Below, piece after piece: positions 1-8,908 of a stretch of 64,000 nt of DNA. This DNA is from SABI01 sp963663665. Its GTDB lineage: Bacteria; Spirochaetota; Spirochaetia; Sphaerochaetales; Sphaerochaetaceae. The notes under the pieces were generated by a model, which made no database searches, had not been told where the DNA came from, and saw nothing but the letters and a program-made list of their open reading frames with translations. The stretch lies in the NCBI GenBank assembly GCA_963663665.2, contig CAXXKP010000001.1:1-64000 (forward strand), written 5' to 3'. Position 1 is the stretch's first letter. Every line of letters begins with the position of its first letter. A program made the translations under genes and the position numbers.

Positions 1-975
1 AAGATGTTTGTACAGAAGCACATCAAGACCCATACCATGATATTGTGATAGGACACCAAGCGCAAACAGCCTATATCGAGTAATTTTTTTTCTTCCTAAG
101 AGCAGTGAAATAAATCCTGTTGGTAACAATTTACCACCAATTCGTTTAATAATTGCATTCGGATCTGGAAAACCTAGCGCAAACCCTACAGGGATGCCTT
201 TATCTTGGACAAACCAGATAGCATCTTTATCAAGAATAACTTTTAGCCTCCGAACCATATCTTTCATTACAGACTCTTCGACGGGAACATATCCCCAATT
301 ATCACAAAGAGATGTATTGGTAATCTTCCAAATATATTCAGCATCCTTCATGAGGTTATTTGTGTCTATCTTTCTGACTGAGAACTCAGGGTGACGATCA
401 AGTAGACTCTTAGTGAATCGCACTACTCGCTTCGGAATCTCATACCCCAAATTCGTATCAACTTCATACGCTAATAAGTCCTTGATTTTTTCAAATCCCG
501 AGTCTTCCATAAGTGTATGGTAATAAGGTGGATTAAAGGATGCCATAAGGACTGGAAGGGAATCGTATCCTTTCAGTAGAAATCCCCAACTTTCTGCTAT
601 TGGATGTATGGGGCCTCGTATGGCATTCATTCCACGCTCTTTTAACCATCCTATAGAAGCAGAGAACAACAATCTTGCTGCTTCTGAATTATCAAAACAT
701 TCAAAAGCTCCAAAGAAGCCTATAGTTGTTGAATAATAACGATTAAAATCTTTATCAATATACACAAGAGATCTTCCCAGTAGTGTCCCCTGTTCATATA
801 CTAGCAACAGAACGTACTCATTATTGTGTAGCATCACATTTGTTTTGCCACTATACGCTTTCCTTTCCTCACTCCACATCGGGGGTACCCAATAGGGATC
901 GTTTCTATAAAGAATACGGGGAAAATTGACAAAGGCTTTCATCTTTTTACGGTTTCTTACTTGGACAATATTCAT
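1..975 (-). CDS. YghO-like GNAT-fold protein, 3' end cut by window edge
   Basis: An open frame runs from ATG at 975 to the left edge without a stop (325 codons), so the C-terminus is missing. Near the N-terminus the protein reads YRNDPYWVPPMWSEE, later TIGFFGAFECFDNSEAA, IRGPIHPIAESWGFLLKGYD, FNPPYYHTLMEDSGFEK and, near the cut end, GVLSQYHGMGLDVLLYKHL. This block order is that of the YghO-like family of putative N-acetyltransferases, and the last block resembles the acetyl-CoA binding motif of GNAT proteins. The substrate is unknown. It stands alone, facing away from the next gene. Family fairly sure, function not. Confidence 0.75.
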   Translation of the reverse strand, partial: MNIVQVRNRKKMKAFVNFPRILYRNDPYWVPPMWSEERKAYSGKTNVMLHNNEYVLLLVYEQGTLLGRSLVYIDKDFNRYYSTTIGFFGAFECFDNSEAARLLFSASIGWLKERGMNAIRGPIHPIAESWGFLLKGYDSLPVLMASFNPPYYHTLMEDSGFEKIKDLLAYEVDTNLGYEIPKRVVRFTKSLLDRHPEFSVRKIDTNNLMKDAEYIWKITNTSLCDNWGYVPVEESVMKDMVRRLKVILDKDAIWFVQDKGIPVGFALGFPDPNAIIKRIGGKLLPTGFISLLLGRKKITRYRLFALGVLSQYHGMGLDVLLYKHL

Positions 976-1281
976 AACATACTATAACACGTTTCTTTCA
1001 TGTAAGGCTGAAATTCTGTAAAAGCCTACAATTCTTATTCGTTGAAATTAATCACTCTAAGTCATAATGATTACCTCTACCGTATTTTACTATTATTGCG
1101 AGCTATATCATAATATTGATATAACGGATACAGTGTACTTGAGTAGCTGATCATGCTTCTCTCTTTGGCTCCAATTATTTTGATATCTATAAGAATCTAA
1201 AAATCAAATGACAGTATGGAAATGCATTATGGCACTCACCCAATACACTAAATATTGGGATGTTACGATTTGGAGGACTCA
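976..1281. other. Intergenic region between divergent genes
   Basis: A+T-rich spacer of about 306 bp between the YghO-like gene (leftward) and the small membrane protein (rightward). It should hold both promoters. I see no convincing -35/-10 pair, hairpin or small ORF apart from the Shine-Dalgarno GGAGG at 1272-1276. Confidence 0.5.
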
Positions 1282-1788
1282 ATGGCTTCTTTTAAAGACA
1301 ATTTACTAGTAAATCGAATTATTGCATTACTCGTTGGAGGATTACTTGTATTTTTGGTGATGACACTGACTGTTGTACAAACAGGTAAAGATGATAATGC
1401 TGAAATGGCAATCGCATTAGATGCATCTCGATATGAAGCAGGACGGCTTCTCGATGATGCAAAAGCTCAATTGGAAAGCAAAGATTATACTGCAGCAAAA
1501 GCTTCCCTAGACGAACTTTTTAGTTATCAACCAGGTTCCGCTGAAGCTACTGAGGGAAAGGCACTCCTAATTAGCGTAAATTCTGCAGAAGCGGCAGCTG
1601 AAGCTAGATGGGAAGCAGCTCTACCACAGATCAAAGAAGATTGGTTACAAGCCATGACTGCTGAATTGCGTGCTAAATCAGATAAAGAACGTGCTGATAT
1701 GGAAGCCGGTTTAGAAAAAACTATTACCCAAGCTTGGGAGAAGGCAAAATCAGAAGTTCGTACTGAATGGGAAAAACTCGAAATCTAA
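1282..1788 (+). CDS. Small single-pass membrane protein with TPR-like, coiled-coil tail
   Basis: 168 residues. ATG at 1282 is preceded by GGAGG at a good distance; a longer reading from 1255 has no ribosome site. One hydrophobic segment (about residues 12-32, IIALLVGGLLVFLVMTL) is followed by a charged, Ala/Glu/Lys-rich helical region. The stretch with YEAGRLLDDAKAQLESKDYT looks like one tetratricopeptide unit, and the C-terminus repeats W/E/K in coiled-coil fashion. Likely membrane-anchored with the tail outside the cytoplasm. No family recognised. A strong terminator follows, so it is probably monocistronic. Confidence 0.7.
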   Translation: MASFKDNLLVNRIIALLVGGLLVFLVMTLTVVQTGKDDNAEMAIALDASRYEAGRLLDDAKAQLESKDYTAAKASLDELFSYQPGSAEATEGKALLISVNSAEAAAEARWEAALPQIKEDWLQAMTAELRAKSDKERADMEAGLEKTITQAWEKAKSEVRTEWEKLEI

Positions 1789-1808
1789 TTTCTTGTTATT
1801 TGCTTGAT

Positions 1809-1872
1809 AAAAAACTCCGGTGAGAATTAACTAAGTGTCGATTAGTAAAATTCTCCCTCGGAGTTTTTTTAT
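1809..1872 (+). terminator. Rho-independent terminator after the small membrane protein
   Basis: Long interrupted stem: AACTCCG pairs with CGGAGTT, GAGAATT with AATTCTC, and ACTAA with TTAGT, followed by a run of seven T. Confidence 0.85.
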
Positions 1873-2060
1873 ATATATGGATATAGAGCCTATTTCACAG
1901 TATATTTTCGAATTTATTATTATACTTAATATCTTTTGATAATTGAATTTTTATTACCACAAGCTCTTTTAAAATTTGTGCTATATCTCTTTTTTTTTTA
2001 ATATTCAGCCCCTACCCAAAAGGGATAGAGGCTTATGGAAGATTGTAGAATGTTCGAACT

Positions 2061-2687
2061 CTATTTATAACTCCCAGTGAGAAAGAAATCACCACTAGGT
2101 AAAATGTAATCAACACTCATGGTTTCAGGGTTAAAAACAGCCCAAACAAATAAGCCACCTACATCACCGGTTCCTTTTACATCGAGGCCATACGAATCTT
2201 CGATTACAAAATGCATATCAACAACTGCACCAAATAGTGACCCTTTAATTGTCCCATTTGCCTTTAATGTAAGGAGAACAGAACCGTCACTATCTACGAT
2301 GTTGATAATACTATGGTTTGCTCCTGATAGCTCTCCTGTCTCTAGGTCAAGGTTATAACTTGTTTCATTTGTCATGATAACATCTTTCCCGTTGATCACA
2401 TCCCAATCAGACTCAATTGCACCACCATAGCTGAATAGAGTCTCTTCTATTGTCTTATAATGATTCCCTTTCCCTTTTTTCTCAGTCACAACATGTTCAT
2501 AATCCTGATACAGAGTAACTGATGCTTGGAAGTCTTGTTTAGTAGTTTGCTTACTTCCTGAGCCCCCTCTTGAATCTACTGACAATAGTGTTTCATCAAG
2601 ACTACTCTCATTGAGCATATCACAACCAGTAAACAGAGATACCATTATGAGCATTACTACTCCTAGTATGGCAACTTTAGATTTCAT
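2061..2687 (-). CDS. Putative lipoprotein
   Basis: 208 residues from the ATG at 2687, which has GGAGGGAAG just upstream; the frame continues up to 2747 but without a ribosome site. The N-terminus MKSKVAILGVVMLIMVSLFTGC is a typical signal peptide ending in the lipobox LFTGC, so the mature protein should be a lipid-anchored envelope protein. The rest is a polar, beta-rich sequence with repeated glycine and serine and no motif I recognise. It ends with GDFFLTGSYK. No obvious partner gene. Confidence 0.75.
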   Translation of the reverse strand: MKSKVAILGVVMLIMVSLFTGCDMLNESSLDETLLSVDSRGGSGSKQTTKQDFQASVTLYQDYEHVVTEKKGKGNHYKTIEETLFSYGGAIESDWDVINGKDVIMTNETSYNLDLETGELSGANHSIINIVDSDGSVLLTLKANGTIKGSLFGAVVDMHFVIEDSYGLDVKGTGDVGGLFVWAVFNPETMSVDYILPSGDFFLTGSYK

Positions 2688-2958
2688 ATCTTCCCTCCTG
2701 AAATAATTCAGTTTTATAAAAAACACTCCTCCTACGGGAGTTATCATGGTGAGTTATCTGTTGCCTGATATGTTGTGGATTACAATTTCATCTAAATATT
2801 ACAATGTATTGCTCATAAAAGATAGTAATATTTTGCTCTAATTCACTTTTTAAAAGAAATTTCTTTCCTAAATGCGGAGATTTACTTCGATAATTAATTT
2901 TCTGGATTCCCTGCCGTATATCATCTTATACTACTGTTAGTACAGGAGGGTTATTATT

Positions 2959-3975
2959 GTGAAGATTGCTATCTATGGGGCAGGATCTTTGGGGATCATA
3001 CTTGGAGCATACATGACTAAAGGGGGAATCCCTGTAGATCTTATCAACAGGAACCTTTCACAGGTAGATGCATTGAAAAAAAATGGCGCACAGGTTACTG
3101 GGTCTATACAATTTTCAGTACCAGTTTCAGCTCTCCTACCCAGTGAGATGAAAGAAAAGTATGAGGTAATCTTCCTCATGACTAAGCAACAGGACAACGA
3201 AAAGGTTGTAAATGACCTTATTCCATTTCTTAAAGAAGATGGAGTGTTGTGTACTATGCAAAATGGACTACCAGAAAAAGGAATCGAAAAAATCATTGGA
3301 GAAGAAAGAGTTCTTGGTTGTACTATCGCTTGGGGTGCGACACTCGAAGGACCAGGAATCTCACGGCTCACTTCTGATCTTGATACCCTCACCTTTTCTC
3401 TTGGCAGTCTTACAAGAAAAAAAGATGATCCAATGCTCCAAAAAATTCGCCAATTATTAGAAACGATGGGCCCAGTGGAGATTGAGGAAAATTTTATAGG
3501 TGCTCGTTGGGTAAAATTATTAGTGAATTCAGCTTTTAGTGGAATGGCAACGGTTCTTGGTTGTACTTTTGGAGAAGTCTCTAAAAACAAAGATGCAAGG
3601 CTTTGTGCTCAACGTATTATCAAAGAATGCATAGATGTTGCTCACGGTGCAAATATCGTCATAGAACCAATCCAAGGAAAGGATGTCGTAAAACTCTTTG
3701 ACTATTCCACTAAGATTAAAGAGAAAATTTCCTTTTTTCTGATCCCCTTTGCCATGAAAAAACACCAAGCACTCAAACCAAGTATGCTTCAAGATTTAGA
3801 ACACGGAAAGCTCAGCGAAATTGATTCAATTAACGCAATCGTTTCTAGCTATGGGAAAGAAGTGCACGTAAAAACTCCTTACAATGATCTTGTAGTAAAG
3901 ATCATTCATGATTTTGAACAGAAGAAAGGAAAACCTGGTTTTAAGAATTTGATACTGTTTGAAAAATTGAAATAA
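2959..3975 (+). CDS. Ketopantoate reductase family protein (ApbA/PanE)
   Basis: 338 residues, GTG start at 2959 behind AGGAGGG. The N-terminal Rossmann fold begins IAIYGAGSLGIILGAYM (GxGxxG, NADP binding). TMQNGLPE near residue 100 matches the family's NGL/NG motif and GARWVKLLVNSAF near residue 180 carries the catalytic-type lysine. PanE reduces 2-dehydropantoate to pantoate for coenzyme A. The ApbA/PanE fold is also used by other 2-keto acid reductases, and no other pantothenate gene is nearby, so the substrate is open. Followed directly by a terminator. Confidence 0.8.
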   Translation: MKIAIYGAGSLGIILGAYMTKGGIPVDLINRNLSQVDALKKNGAQVTGSIQFSVPVSALLPSEMKEKYEVIFLMTKQQDNEKVVNDLIPFLKEDGVLCTMQNGLPEKGIEKIIGEERVLGCTIAWGATLEGPGISRLTSDLDTLTFSLGSLTRKKDDPMLQKIRQLLETMGPVEIEENFIGARWVKLLVNSAFSGMATVLGCTFGEVSKNKDARLCAQRIIKECIDVAHGANIVIEPIQGKDVVKLFDYSTKIKEKISFFLIPFAMKKHQALKPSMLQDLEHGKLSEIDSINAIVSSYGKEVHVKTPYNDLVVKIIHDFEQKKGKPGFKNLILFEKLK

Positions 3976-3981
3976 TATACG

Positions 3982-4013
3982 ATCACTCTTATTACATCGA
4001 GTGATGTTTTTTC
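3982..4013 (+). terminator. Rho-independent terminator after the PanE-like gene
   Basis: Arms ATCACTC (3982-3988) and GAGTGAT (3999-4005), then GTTTTTTC. Confidence 0.75.
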
Positions 4014-4392
4014 TGTGGTAATTCGTATGATGAAAGGACTCTCTAAAACCAGAGATTCTGTATTATCAAAATACATTGCATAAAAAAATTATGACAAGAG
4101 GACTATATATCAAATAGCAAAATGAATATAGATTTCAGTAAACACCAAAGAAAGTGCGAGAAAACACACGATTAAAGCTCACTTTTTAATCATTCTAGGT
4201 AAATCAGCTTAGTAAATATCAGCAGCACATTTCACCAAAAACCCCATGTAAAATCTCTAATCTTCCACTTTATTCTTCCAATCATTTTTTCTTTCCTATT
4301 CTTCTTTTTACTTATTCTATAATTGATGTGTGAGCTCAAACAAATGCGAACATTTATATGAATAACTCAAATTATTTGTTATACTTATCAGT
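4014..4392. other. Intergenic region upstream of the RpiR-type regulator
   Basis: About 380 bp, very A+T-rich. A TATAAT lies at 4318-4323, and TATACT at 4380-4385 ends only 7 bases before the regulator ATG at 4393. There is no Shine-Dalgarno sequence before that ATG. Nothing else clear. Confidence 0.4.
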
Positions 4393-5265
4393 ATGGAAAA
4401 GAATCATACTGTTAAGGAAAAAATAGAAGAACTTTACGAGCATATGGGTTCAGCTGAGAAACGAGTTGCTCGCACCATATTAGTAAATTATCCAGTAACA
4501 GGTTTAGGCACTATAGCTTCTATTTCTCAAGCAGCTAATGTAAGTGATCCTACTGTTTTAAGACTCATCACTAAGCTTGGATACAATAAATATGCGGATT
4601 ATCAAAAAGATTTAAAACGAGAACTTGATCAAAGAATTAGGGGCCCTTTAAATGCTTTCTCTGAAGATAAGGAAATAGTTACTGATCCCAAAGGATACCT
4701 AGATACATTTCACAATGATATAGTAAATATTGTAGACCAAACTTTTAATCGAACACCCCCCGCCGAATTTGAGAAGGTGTTAAATTTACTGATGGATTCC
4801 AAAAGAAATATATACCTTCTAGGTGGAGAATTTTCAGATTCAGTTGCAAGATATCTCTATTATCTTTTAAGAAAAATGCGATCCAAAGTAGAAATGATTC
4901 AAGGGCAAGTTCCCTCTAGAATCGACCATTTACTCGATTTTAGAAAAAAAGATGTTCTAGTAGTATTTGATGTACGAAGATACCAACCTGATATTGTAGA
5001 ATTTGCTGCTCAAACTGCGAGAAAAGGGACTGAAGTAATTTTATTCACAGATGAATGGAATTCTCCTGCATCACAAATTGCATCATGTGTATTAGTTTGC
5101 AATGTAAATAGCATAAGTCGGTGGGATAGCCTAGTCGGAATGATGGCTATGGTTGAGGCTCTCATGTCTTCCTTCGCAGATAACCAATGGAATAAAATTA
5201 AATTCAGACTTCAAAAATTGGAACAAATCAGAGAAGATGTAAAAAGCAGTCAATATCCTGATTGA
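4393..5265 (+). CDS. MurR/RpiR family transcriptional regulator
   Basis: 290 residues. Residues 1-77 form an RpiR-type helix-turn-helix (GTIASISQAANVSDPTVLRL); about 125-265 is a SIS sugar-isomerase-type effector domain (YLLGGEFSDSVARYLYYLLR, DVLVVFDVRRYQPDIVEFA). Such proteins sense a small metabolite, often phosphorylated, and repress or activate a neighbouring catabolic operon. It runs into the convergent FGase-family gene with a 16-bp overlap and next to a permease/ligase operon, its likely targets. No ribosome site precedes ATG 4393; a TATACT box 7 bases upstream suggests a leaderless mRNA. Confidence 0.85.
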   Translation: MEKNHTVKEKIEELYEHMGSAEKRVARTILVNYPVTGLGTIASISQAANVSDPTVLRLITKLGYNKYADYQKDLKRELDQRIRGPLNAFSEDKEIVTDPKGYLDTFHNDIVNIVDQTFNRTPPAEFEKVLNLLMDSKRNIYLLGGEFSDSVARYLYYLLRKMRSKVEMIQGQVPSRIDHLLDFRKKDVLVVFDVRRYQPDIVEFAAQTARKGTEVILFTDEWNSPASQIASCVLVCNVNSISRWDSLVGMMAMVEALMSSFADNQWNKIKFRLQKLEQIREDVKSSQYPD

Positions 5266-6017
5266 TCTATATATTTTCTTAGAAGATTGGTGAGAATCTC
5301 TGCAAAATATAAAGATTTTTCAGGACTATCTATTCTATCTTGCCTAATCTCCAATAATAAAGATTCCAAACCTAATTTTTCACCATGTTCACGAATTCCA
5401 TAATCCCCCTCAAGAGTAATCGGATATGGTTGATTTACACCAATTATCAATCCCTCTATAGCTTCCAACTCTTTCTGGATAAAAGCACTGAATCTTGAAG
5501 GTTTATAAAAAGTCACACCTATATCCCATGGTCTAATTTCCTCTCCCAAAATTGGGCTAAAACTATGAATTGCTAAGTACACTGTTTGTGGAAATAATAG
5601 TAACTGCTTATTCAACTGATGGATTATTTCGTTATGGTACGGGAAAAAAAGTTCATTCAATCTAATATCATATTCTTCTTCGGTCAAATTAGTATTTCCG
5701 GCGACTTTAACACCATCAACAATTTCAGGGATTGCATCTGCTACATGTGGCGGTCGATTGCAATCGATTACTAGTCTTGAATAATTAGTATAACATAATG
5801 GTGCATGCAGGTTTTTTGATATATATAGGCTTATATCTAGAGCACCAATATCCCATCCTCTGTGGGAATTAAGAATTGATGATGGTATTCCGAGGTTTTT
5901 TAATTTTTCAGGAACCAAATTTGATGCATGATCACACGTTAAGAATATTGGAGAATTTACTGTATAGCTCAAAGTACTATAAGAACTTTTCTCATGATTA
6001 CTTAATAATGATTCCAT
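5250..6017 (-). CDS. N-formylglutamate amidohydrolase family protein
   Basis: 255 residues; ATG 6017 with AGGAG nine bases upstream. Family landmarks: FLTCDHASNLVP (about 25-36), HRGWDIGALDIS (about 53), RLVIDCNRPP (about 80), YLAIHSFSP (about 150) and DIGVTFYKP. These histidines and acids form the metal site of the FGase fold, which hydrolyses N-formylglutamate in histidine breakdown (HutG) or related N-substituted glutamates. No other hut genes are present. It is divergent from the permease/glutamine-synthetase-like operon, so a substituted glutamate intermediate of that pathway is a likelier substrate. Its 3' end overlaps the regulator gene. Confidence 0.8.
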   Translation of the reverse strand: MESLLSNHEKSSYSTLSYTVNSPIFLTCDHASNLVPEKLKNLGIPSSILNSHRGWDIGALDISLYISKNLHAPLCYTNYSRLVIDCNRPPHVADAIPEIVDGVKVAGNTNLTEEEYDIRLNELFFPYHNEIIHQLNKQLLLFPQTVYLAIHSFSPILGEEIRPWDIGVTFYKPSRFSAFIQKELEAIEGLIIGVNQPYPITLEGDYGIREHGEKLGLESLLLEIRQDRIDSPEKSLYFAEILTNLLRKYIDQSGY

Positions 6018-6041
6018 TTTGACGTACTCCTAAACATAACT

Positions 6042-6057
6042 TGTAATTATTATTACA
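6042..6057. promoter_or_regulatory. Operator-like inverted repeat over the FGase-family promoter
   Basis: TGTAAT-TATT-ATTACA, perfect 6-bp arms. It covers the predicted -10 box of the leftward promoter. A related site lies 38 bp away at 6080-6095. Candidate target of the neighbouring RpiR protein (inference). Confidence 0.5.
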
Positions 6058-6077
6058 TAATATATTGTTTTAGTCAA
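6050..6077 (-). promoter_or_regulatory. Predicted promoter of the FGase-family gene
   Basis: On the minus strand TTGACT (6077-6072), 16 bp spacer, TAATAA (6055-6050). Confidence 0.5.
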
Positions 6078-6079
6078 AA

Positions 6080-6095
6080 TGTAATATTTATTTGA
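6080..6095. promoter_or_regulatory. Second operator-like site over the permease promoter
   Basis: TGTAAT-ATTT-ATTTGA, an imperfect version of the repeat at 6042-6057. It overlaps the -35 hexamer of the rightward promoter (6092-6097). Confidence 0.4.
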
Positions 6096-6120
6096 CAAAA
6101 AGTTTTTTTAAAGTTATGAT
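6092..6120 (+). promoter_or_regulatory. Predicted promoter of the permease/ligase operon
   Basis: TTGACA (6092-6097), 17 bp, TATGAT (6115-6120): a near-consensus sigma-70-type promoter, with a leader of about 30 bases to ATG 6157. Confidence 0.75.
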
Positions 6121-6156
6121 TTATAAAAATTTAAAATGGAGCACATGGAGGATTAC

Positions 6157-7497
6157 ATGGCAGAAAACAAATTGGTAAGAAAATTAACTTTTTGGCACAT
6201 TTGGGCAATTGGTGTAGGATCAGTTGTTGGAGATGGTATCTTTGTCTTAATTGCGCAGGGTGCACAAGCAGGGGGGCCTTCATCGGTACTTGCATATGCA
6301 CTAGGAGGAATCCTCATGATGGTCATTATGGTAGCAATATCATCATTAGCTGTAGGAATGCCTTCTGCTGGATCTCTACATACTTGGAGTGCTAGAATCC
6401 TTGGCCCTAGCTATGGAACAGTATCAGGATTGGCTTATACTGCTATGAATGTCATTTTTCTTGGATCTGTGGCTATAGCAAATGGAGCAGTAAGCAACTA
6501 CTTTTTCCAATGGACAGAAAGTGCCGCTCTCTCTGCAGCAATTTGGGCCATTATATTAGTGACGATTGTCGCATTAGTTGCCTTGAGAGGCGGAGAATTC
6601 ACTGGACGGGCACAGCTGATACTCGTTGCAGTATTGACAGTAATAATGGTTCTATTTGCAATATTTGGAGCAGCAAGTGGCAAAATAGATACACAAAATT
6701 ATAAACCATTTATGCCATTCGGCTTGATGGGTTTCTGGGCTGCATTAGGAATGGGTATCTATGCTTATATGGGCCCGTTATCCTTATTAACGGCTGGAAG
6801 CGAAGTAAAGAAAATTACAGACTTACCCAAAGCTATGATTTGGTCGTTTGTCACTTTCCTCATAATGTACTCTGCAGCCATGCTTGTAATGCTTGGTTTA
6901 GTACCTTTTGCTAATTATGCTTCTCTTGAATCACCATTTACCGTAGCTGCAAATTTTGCTTTCGGAGGAGCTGCTGGTATTGTAATGAACTTGGCCGCAT
7001 GGATTGCTGCTTTTACTTGTCTTGTAGGTGAAACATTTGCTGCATCAAGATTATTATTTGGTATGGCGGAAGAAGGCGTTGTGCCAAAATCTTTTTCAAA
7101 ATTGAATAAGAACAATGTACCAAGTACTGGCATAATTTTCTCATGGGCAATAGCAATTATTTTAATTTTAATTGGGAATATAAGCGTTCTTGAAAGCTTC
7201 TATCTTAAATTAGCTATGGTTGCGTGTGAATTAGGTGCAACAAGTTGGATAATTTCTCTTGTAGCAAGTTATTTATATCCCAAACGATTCCCAGAAGAAT
7301 GGAATGCACTTCCTTGGCATATGCCAGTTCGGAAAGTAACATTACCTATAGCATTCATTGGGTGGGCTGTGATAATGTTTGCTCTTTATCAGAGTGATCC
7401 AGGCTCTATTATATACTTCTTAATTGCTTTAGTACTCCTTGTGATTTTTTACAATATTTATTCTAAGAAACATCTTAATCTAAACATCCCAGAATAA
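6157..7497 (+). CDS. APC superfamily amino acid/amine permease
   Basis: 446 residues with about 12 membrane segments. GGAGGA at 6147-6152 favours ATG 6157 over the in-frame ATG at 6136. The first helix carries the APC signature (GSVVGDGIFVLIAQGAQAGG, glycine-rich and unwound for substrate binding). The C-terminal helix is followed by a short polar tail. First gene of a three-gene operon with a glutamine-synthetase-like ligase 42 bp downstream and an amidohydrolase, so it presumably imports the amine or amino acid that those enzymes process. Transport direction and substrate are not shown by sequence. Confidence 0.85.
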   Translation: MAENKLVRKLTFWHIWAIGVGSVVGDGIFVLIAQGAQAGGPSSVLAYALGGILMMVIMVAISSLAVGMPSAGSLHTWSARILGPSYGTVSGLAYTAMNVIFLGSVAIANGAVSNYFFQWTESAALSAAIWAIILVTIVALVALRGGEFTGRAQLILVAVLTVIMVLFAIFGAASGKIDTQNYKPFMPFGLMGFWAALGMGIYAYMGPLSLLTAGSEVKKITDLPKAMIWSFVTFLIMYSAAMLVMLGLVPFANYASLESPFTVAANFAFGGAAGIVMNLAAWIAAFTCLVGETFAASRLLFGMAEEGVVPKSFSKLNKNNVPSTGIIFSWAIAIILILIGNISVLESFYLKLAMVACELGATSWIISLVASYLYPKRFPEEWNALPWHMPVRKVTLPIAFIGWAVIMFALYQSDPGSIIYFLIALVLLVIFYNIYSKKHLNLNIPE

Positions 7498-7539
7498 AAT
7501 CAAAAAAGGGTTCAATATTTCAAGAAGGAGAATGATACT

Positions 7540-8883
7540 ATGAAAAAGGATGAAATACTTAAGATTGTAAAGGAAAAGGATATTGAATTAACACGTTTTC
7601 TCTATACTGATAATGATGGTGTTACAAGAGGCTATTCAACTACTACTGAGAATCTGATGGGTGACCTAGAAAGCGGGCATACATATTCAATAGCAATGCC
7701 TTTCTTTACAGCAATGGATGATAGTTTGCCCAATAGTAGGTTCGGTCCTGTCGGTGAGATTCTAGCTATGCCTGATATTAATACATTCACACCAATTCCT
7801 TATGTGAAAAATTCTGCAGCAGTTATATGTGACTTCCTTGATATTGAGACACATGAAGCAAGTATCCTCTGCCCTAGATCAATTCTAAAGAAAACTTTAG
7901 AGAATGAGAAAACTTATGAAGTAGTTGCAGCCTTTGAAAATGAATTTTATTTAGTCTTGAAGGATGAATATGGGAACATTGTCACCTCTGAAGACAGCCT
8001 CTGTTTCGATACAAGTGGAATGAATTCTATGAACCCTATAGTGCTTGATATTATTCGGGCACTAAAGGAACAAGGAATTTCTGTTGAAAAACATTACCCT
8101 GAATATGGTCCGGGACAACATGAAATTGTAATGAAATACTCTGATGGGCTTCGGGCAGCAGATAATCAAATTTTATTCAAGGAAACGGTTAAGGCTGTTG
8201 CTCGCAATCATGGTTTATATGCTTCTTTCATGCCAAAACCTTTTCAAGATAAATCAGGCAGTGGATCACATATTCACATTAGTTTATGGGAAAATGGCAA
8301 GAACGTATTCTATGATGAGTCAGCAGAATCAGGATATAGTGAAATTGCAAAATATTTCATTGGAGGAATTCTTAAACACATTGATGCAATCCTCGCATTC
8401 ACCTCCCCCATCGTCACCTCATATAAAAGATTACTTCCTCATAATTGGGCAAGTGCATATGCTGCATATGGATGTGCCAATAAAGAAGCCGCGGTAAGAA
8501 TTATAAAAGGATTATGGGGAAAAGAAAATAAAGGATTAAATATTGAGTTTAAGCCTGCAGATGGATCAGCTAATCCATATCTCGCCTTAAATGCACTACT
8601 TGTTGCAGGATTAGATGGTATAAAAAATTCTATTGACCCTGGCGAAGAACTAAAAAGAGATCCTTCAGAGCTGTCTGAAGCAGAACTCTCTCAAAAAGGT
8701 ATCAAACCACTACCTTCTTCTCTTGGAGAAGTAATTCTAGCACTAGAGCATGATGAATTGTTTACCCAAAATCTCGATCCAGTTTTTTTATCGGAATACT
8801 TGAGACTTAAAAAATATAACTGGCAATGTTATCTTCGTCATGTAACAAAGTGGGAAGTTGACAACTACGCAACAATATTCTAG
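7540..8883 (+). CDS. Glutamine synthetase-like gamma-glutamyl ligase
   Basis: 447 residues, ribosome site AAGGAG. Catalytic blocks of the GlnA fold are in order: AAFENEFYLV (metal-binding Glu), PEYGPGQHEIVM, KPFQDKSGSGSHIHISLW (ATP/metal histidines), NWASAYAAYGCANKEAAVRI and IEFKPADGSANPYLA. The usual C-terminal adenylylation block (NLYDLPPE) is absent, so the regulation of housekeeping GS is not expected. Next to a permease and a FluG-type amidohydrolase, it more likely joins glutamate to an amine (as PuuA or IpuC do) than makes glutamine. Substrate unknown. Confidence 0.8.
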   Translation: MKKDEILKIVKEKDIELTRFLYTDNDGVTRGYSTTTENLMGDLESGHTYSIAMPFFTAMDDSLPNSRFGPVGEILAMPDINTFTPIPYVKNSAAVICDFLDIETHEASILCPRSILKKTLENEKTYEVVAAFENEFYLVLKDEYGNIVTSEDSLCFDTSGMNSMNPIVLDIIRALKEQGISVEKHYPEYGPGQHEIVMKYSDGLRAADNQILFKETVKAVARNHGLYASFMPKPFQDKSGSGSHIHISLWENGKNVFYDESAESGYSEIAKYFIGGILKHIDAILAFTSPIVTSYKRLLPHNWASAYAAYGCANKEAAVRIIKGLWGKENKGLNIEFKPADGSANPYLALNALLVAGLDGIKNSIDPGEELKRDPSELSEAELSQKGIKPLPSSLGEVILALEHDELFTQNLDPVFLSEYLRLKKYNWQCYLRHVTKWEVDNYATIF

Positions 8884-8908
8884 ATATAGAGCTTAGAAGG
8901 GGTAATAA

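Noticed and set aside
2119..2358. Plus-strand ORF opposite the lipoprotein gene
   Set aside because: No ribosome site and no recognisable protein; the minus-strand reading has a clear signal peptide and lipobox.
5250..6017. Part of a histidine-utilisation (hut) operon
   Set aside because: No hutH, hutU or hutI is nearby; neighbours are a ligase, an APC permease and a FluG-type hydrolase.
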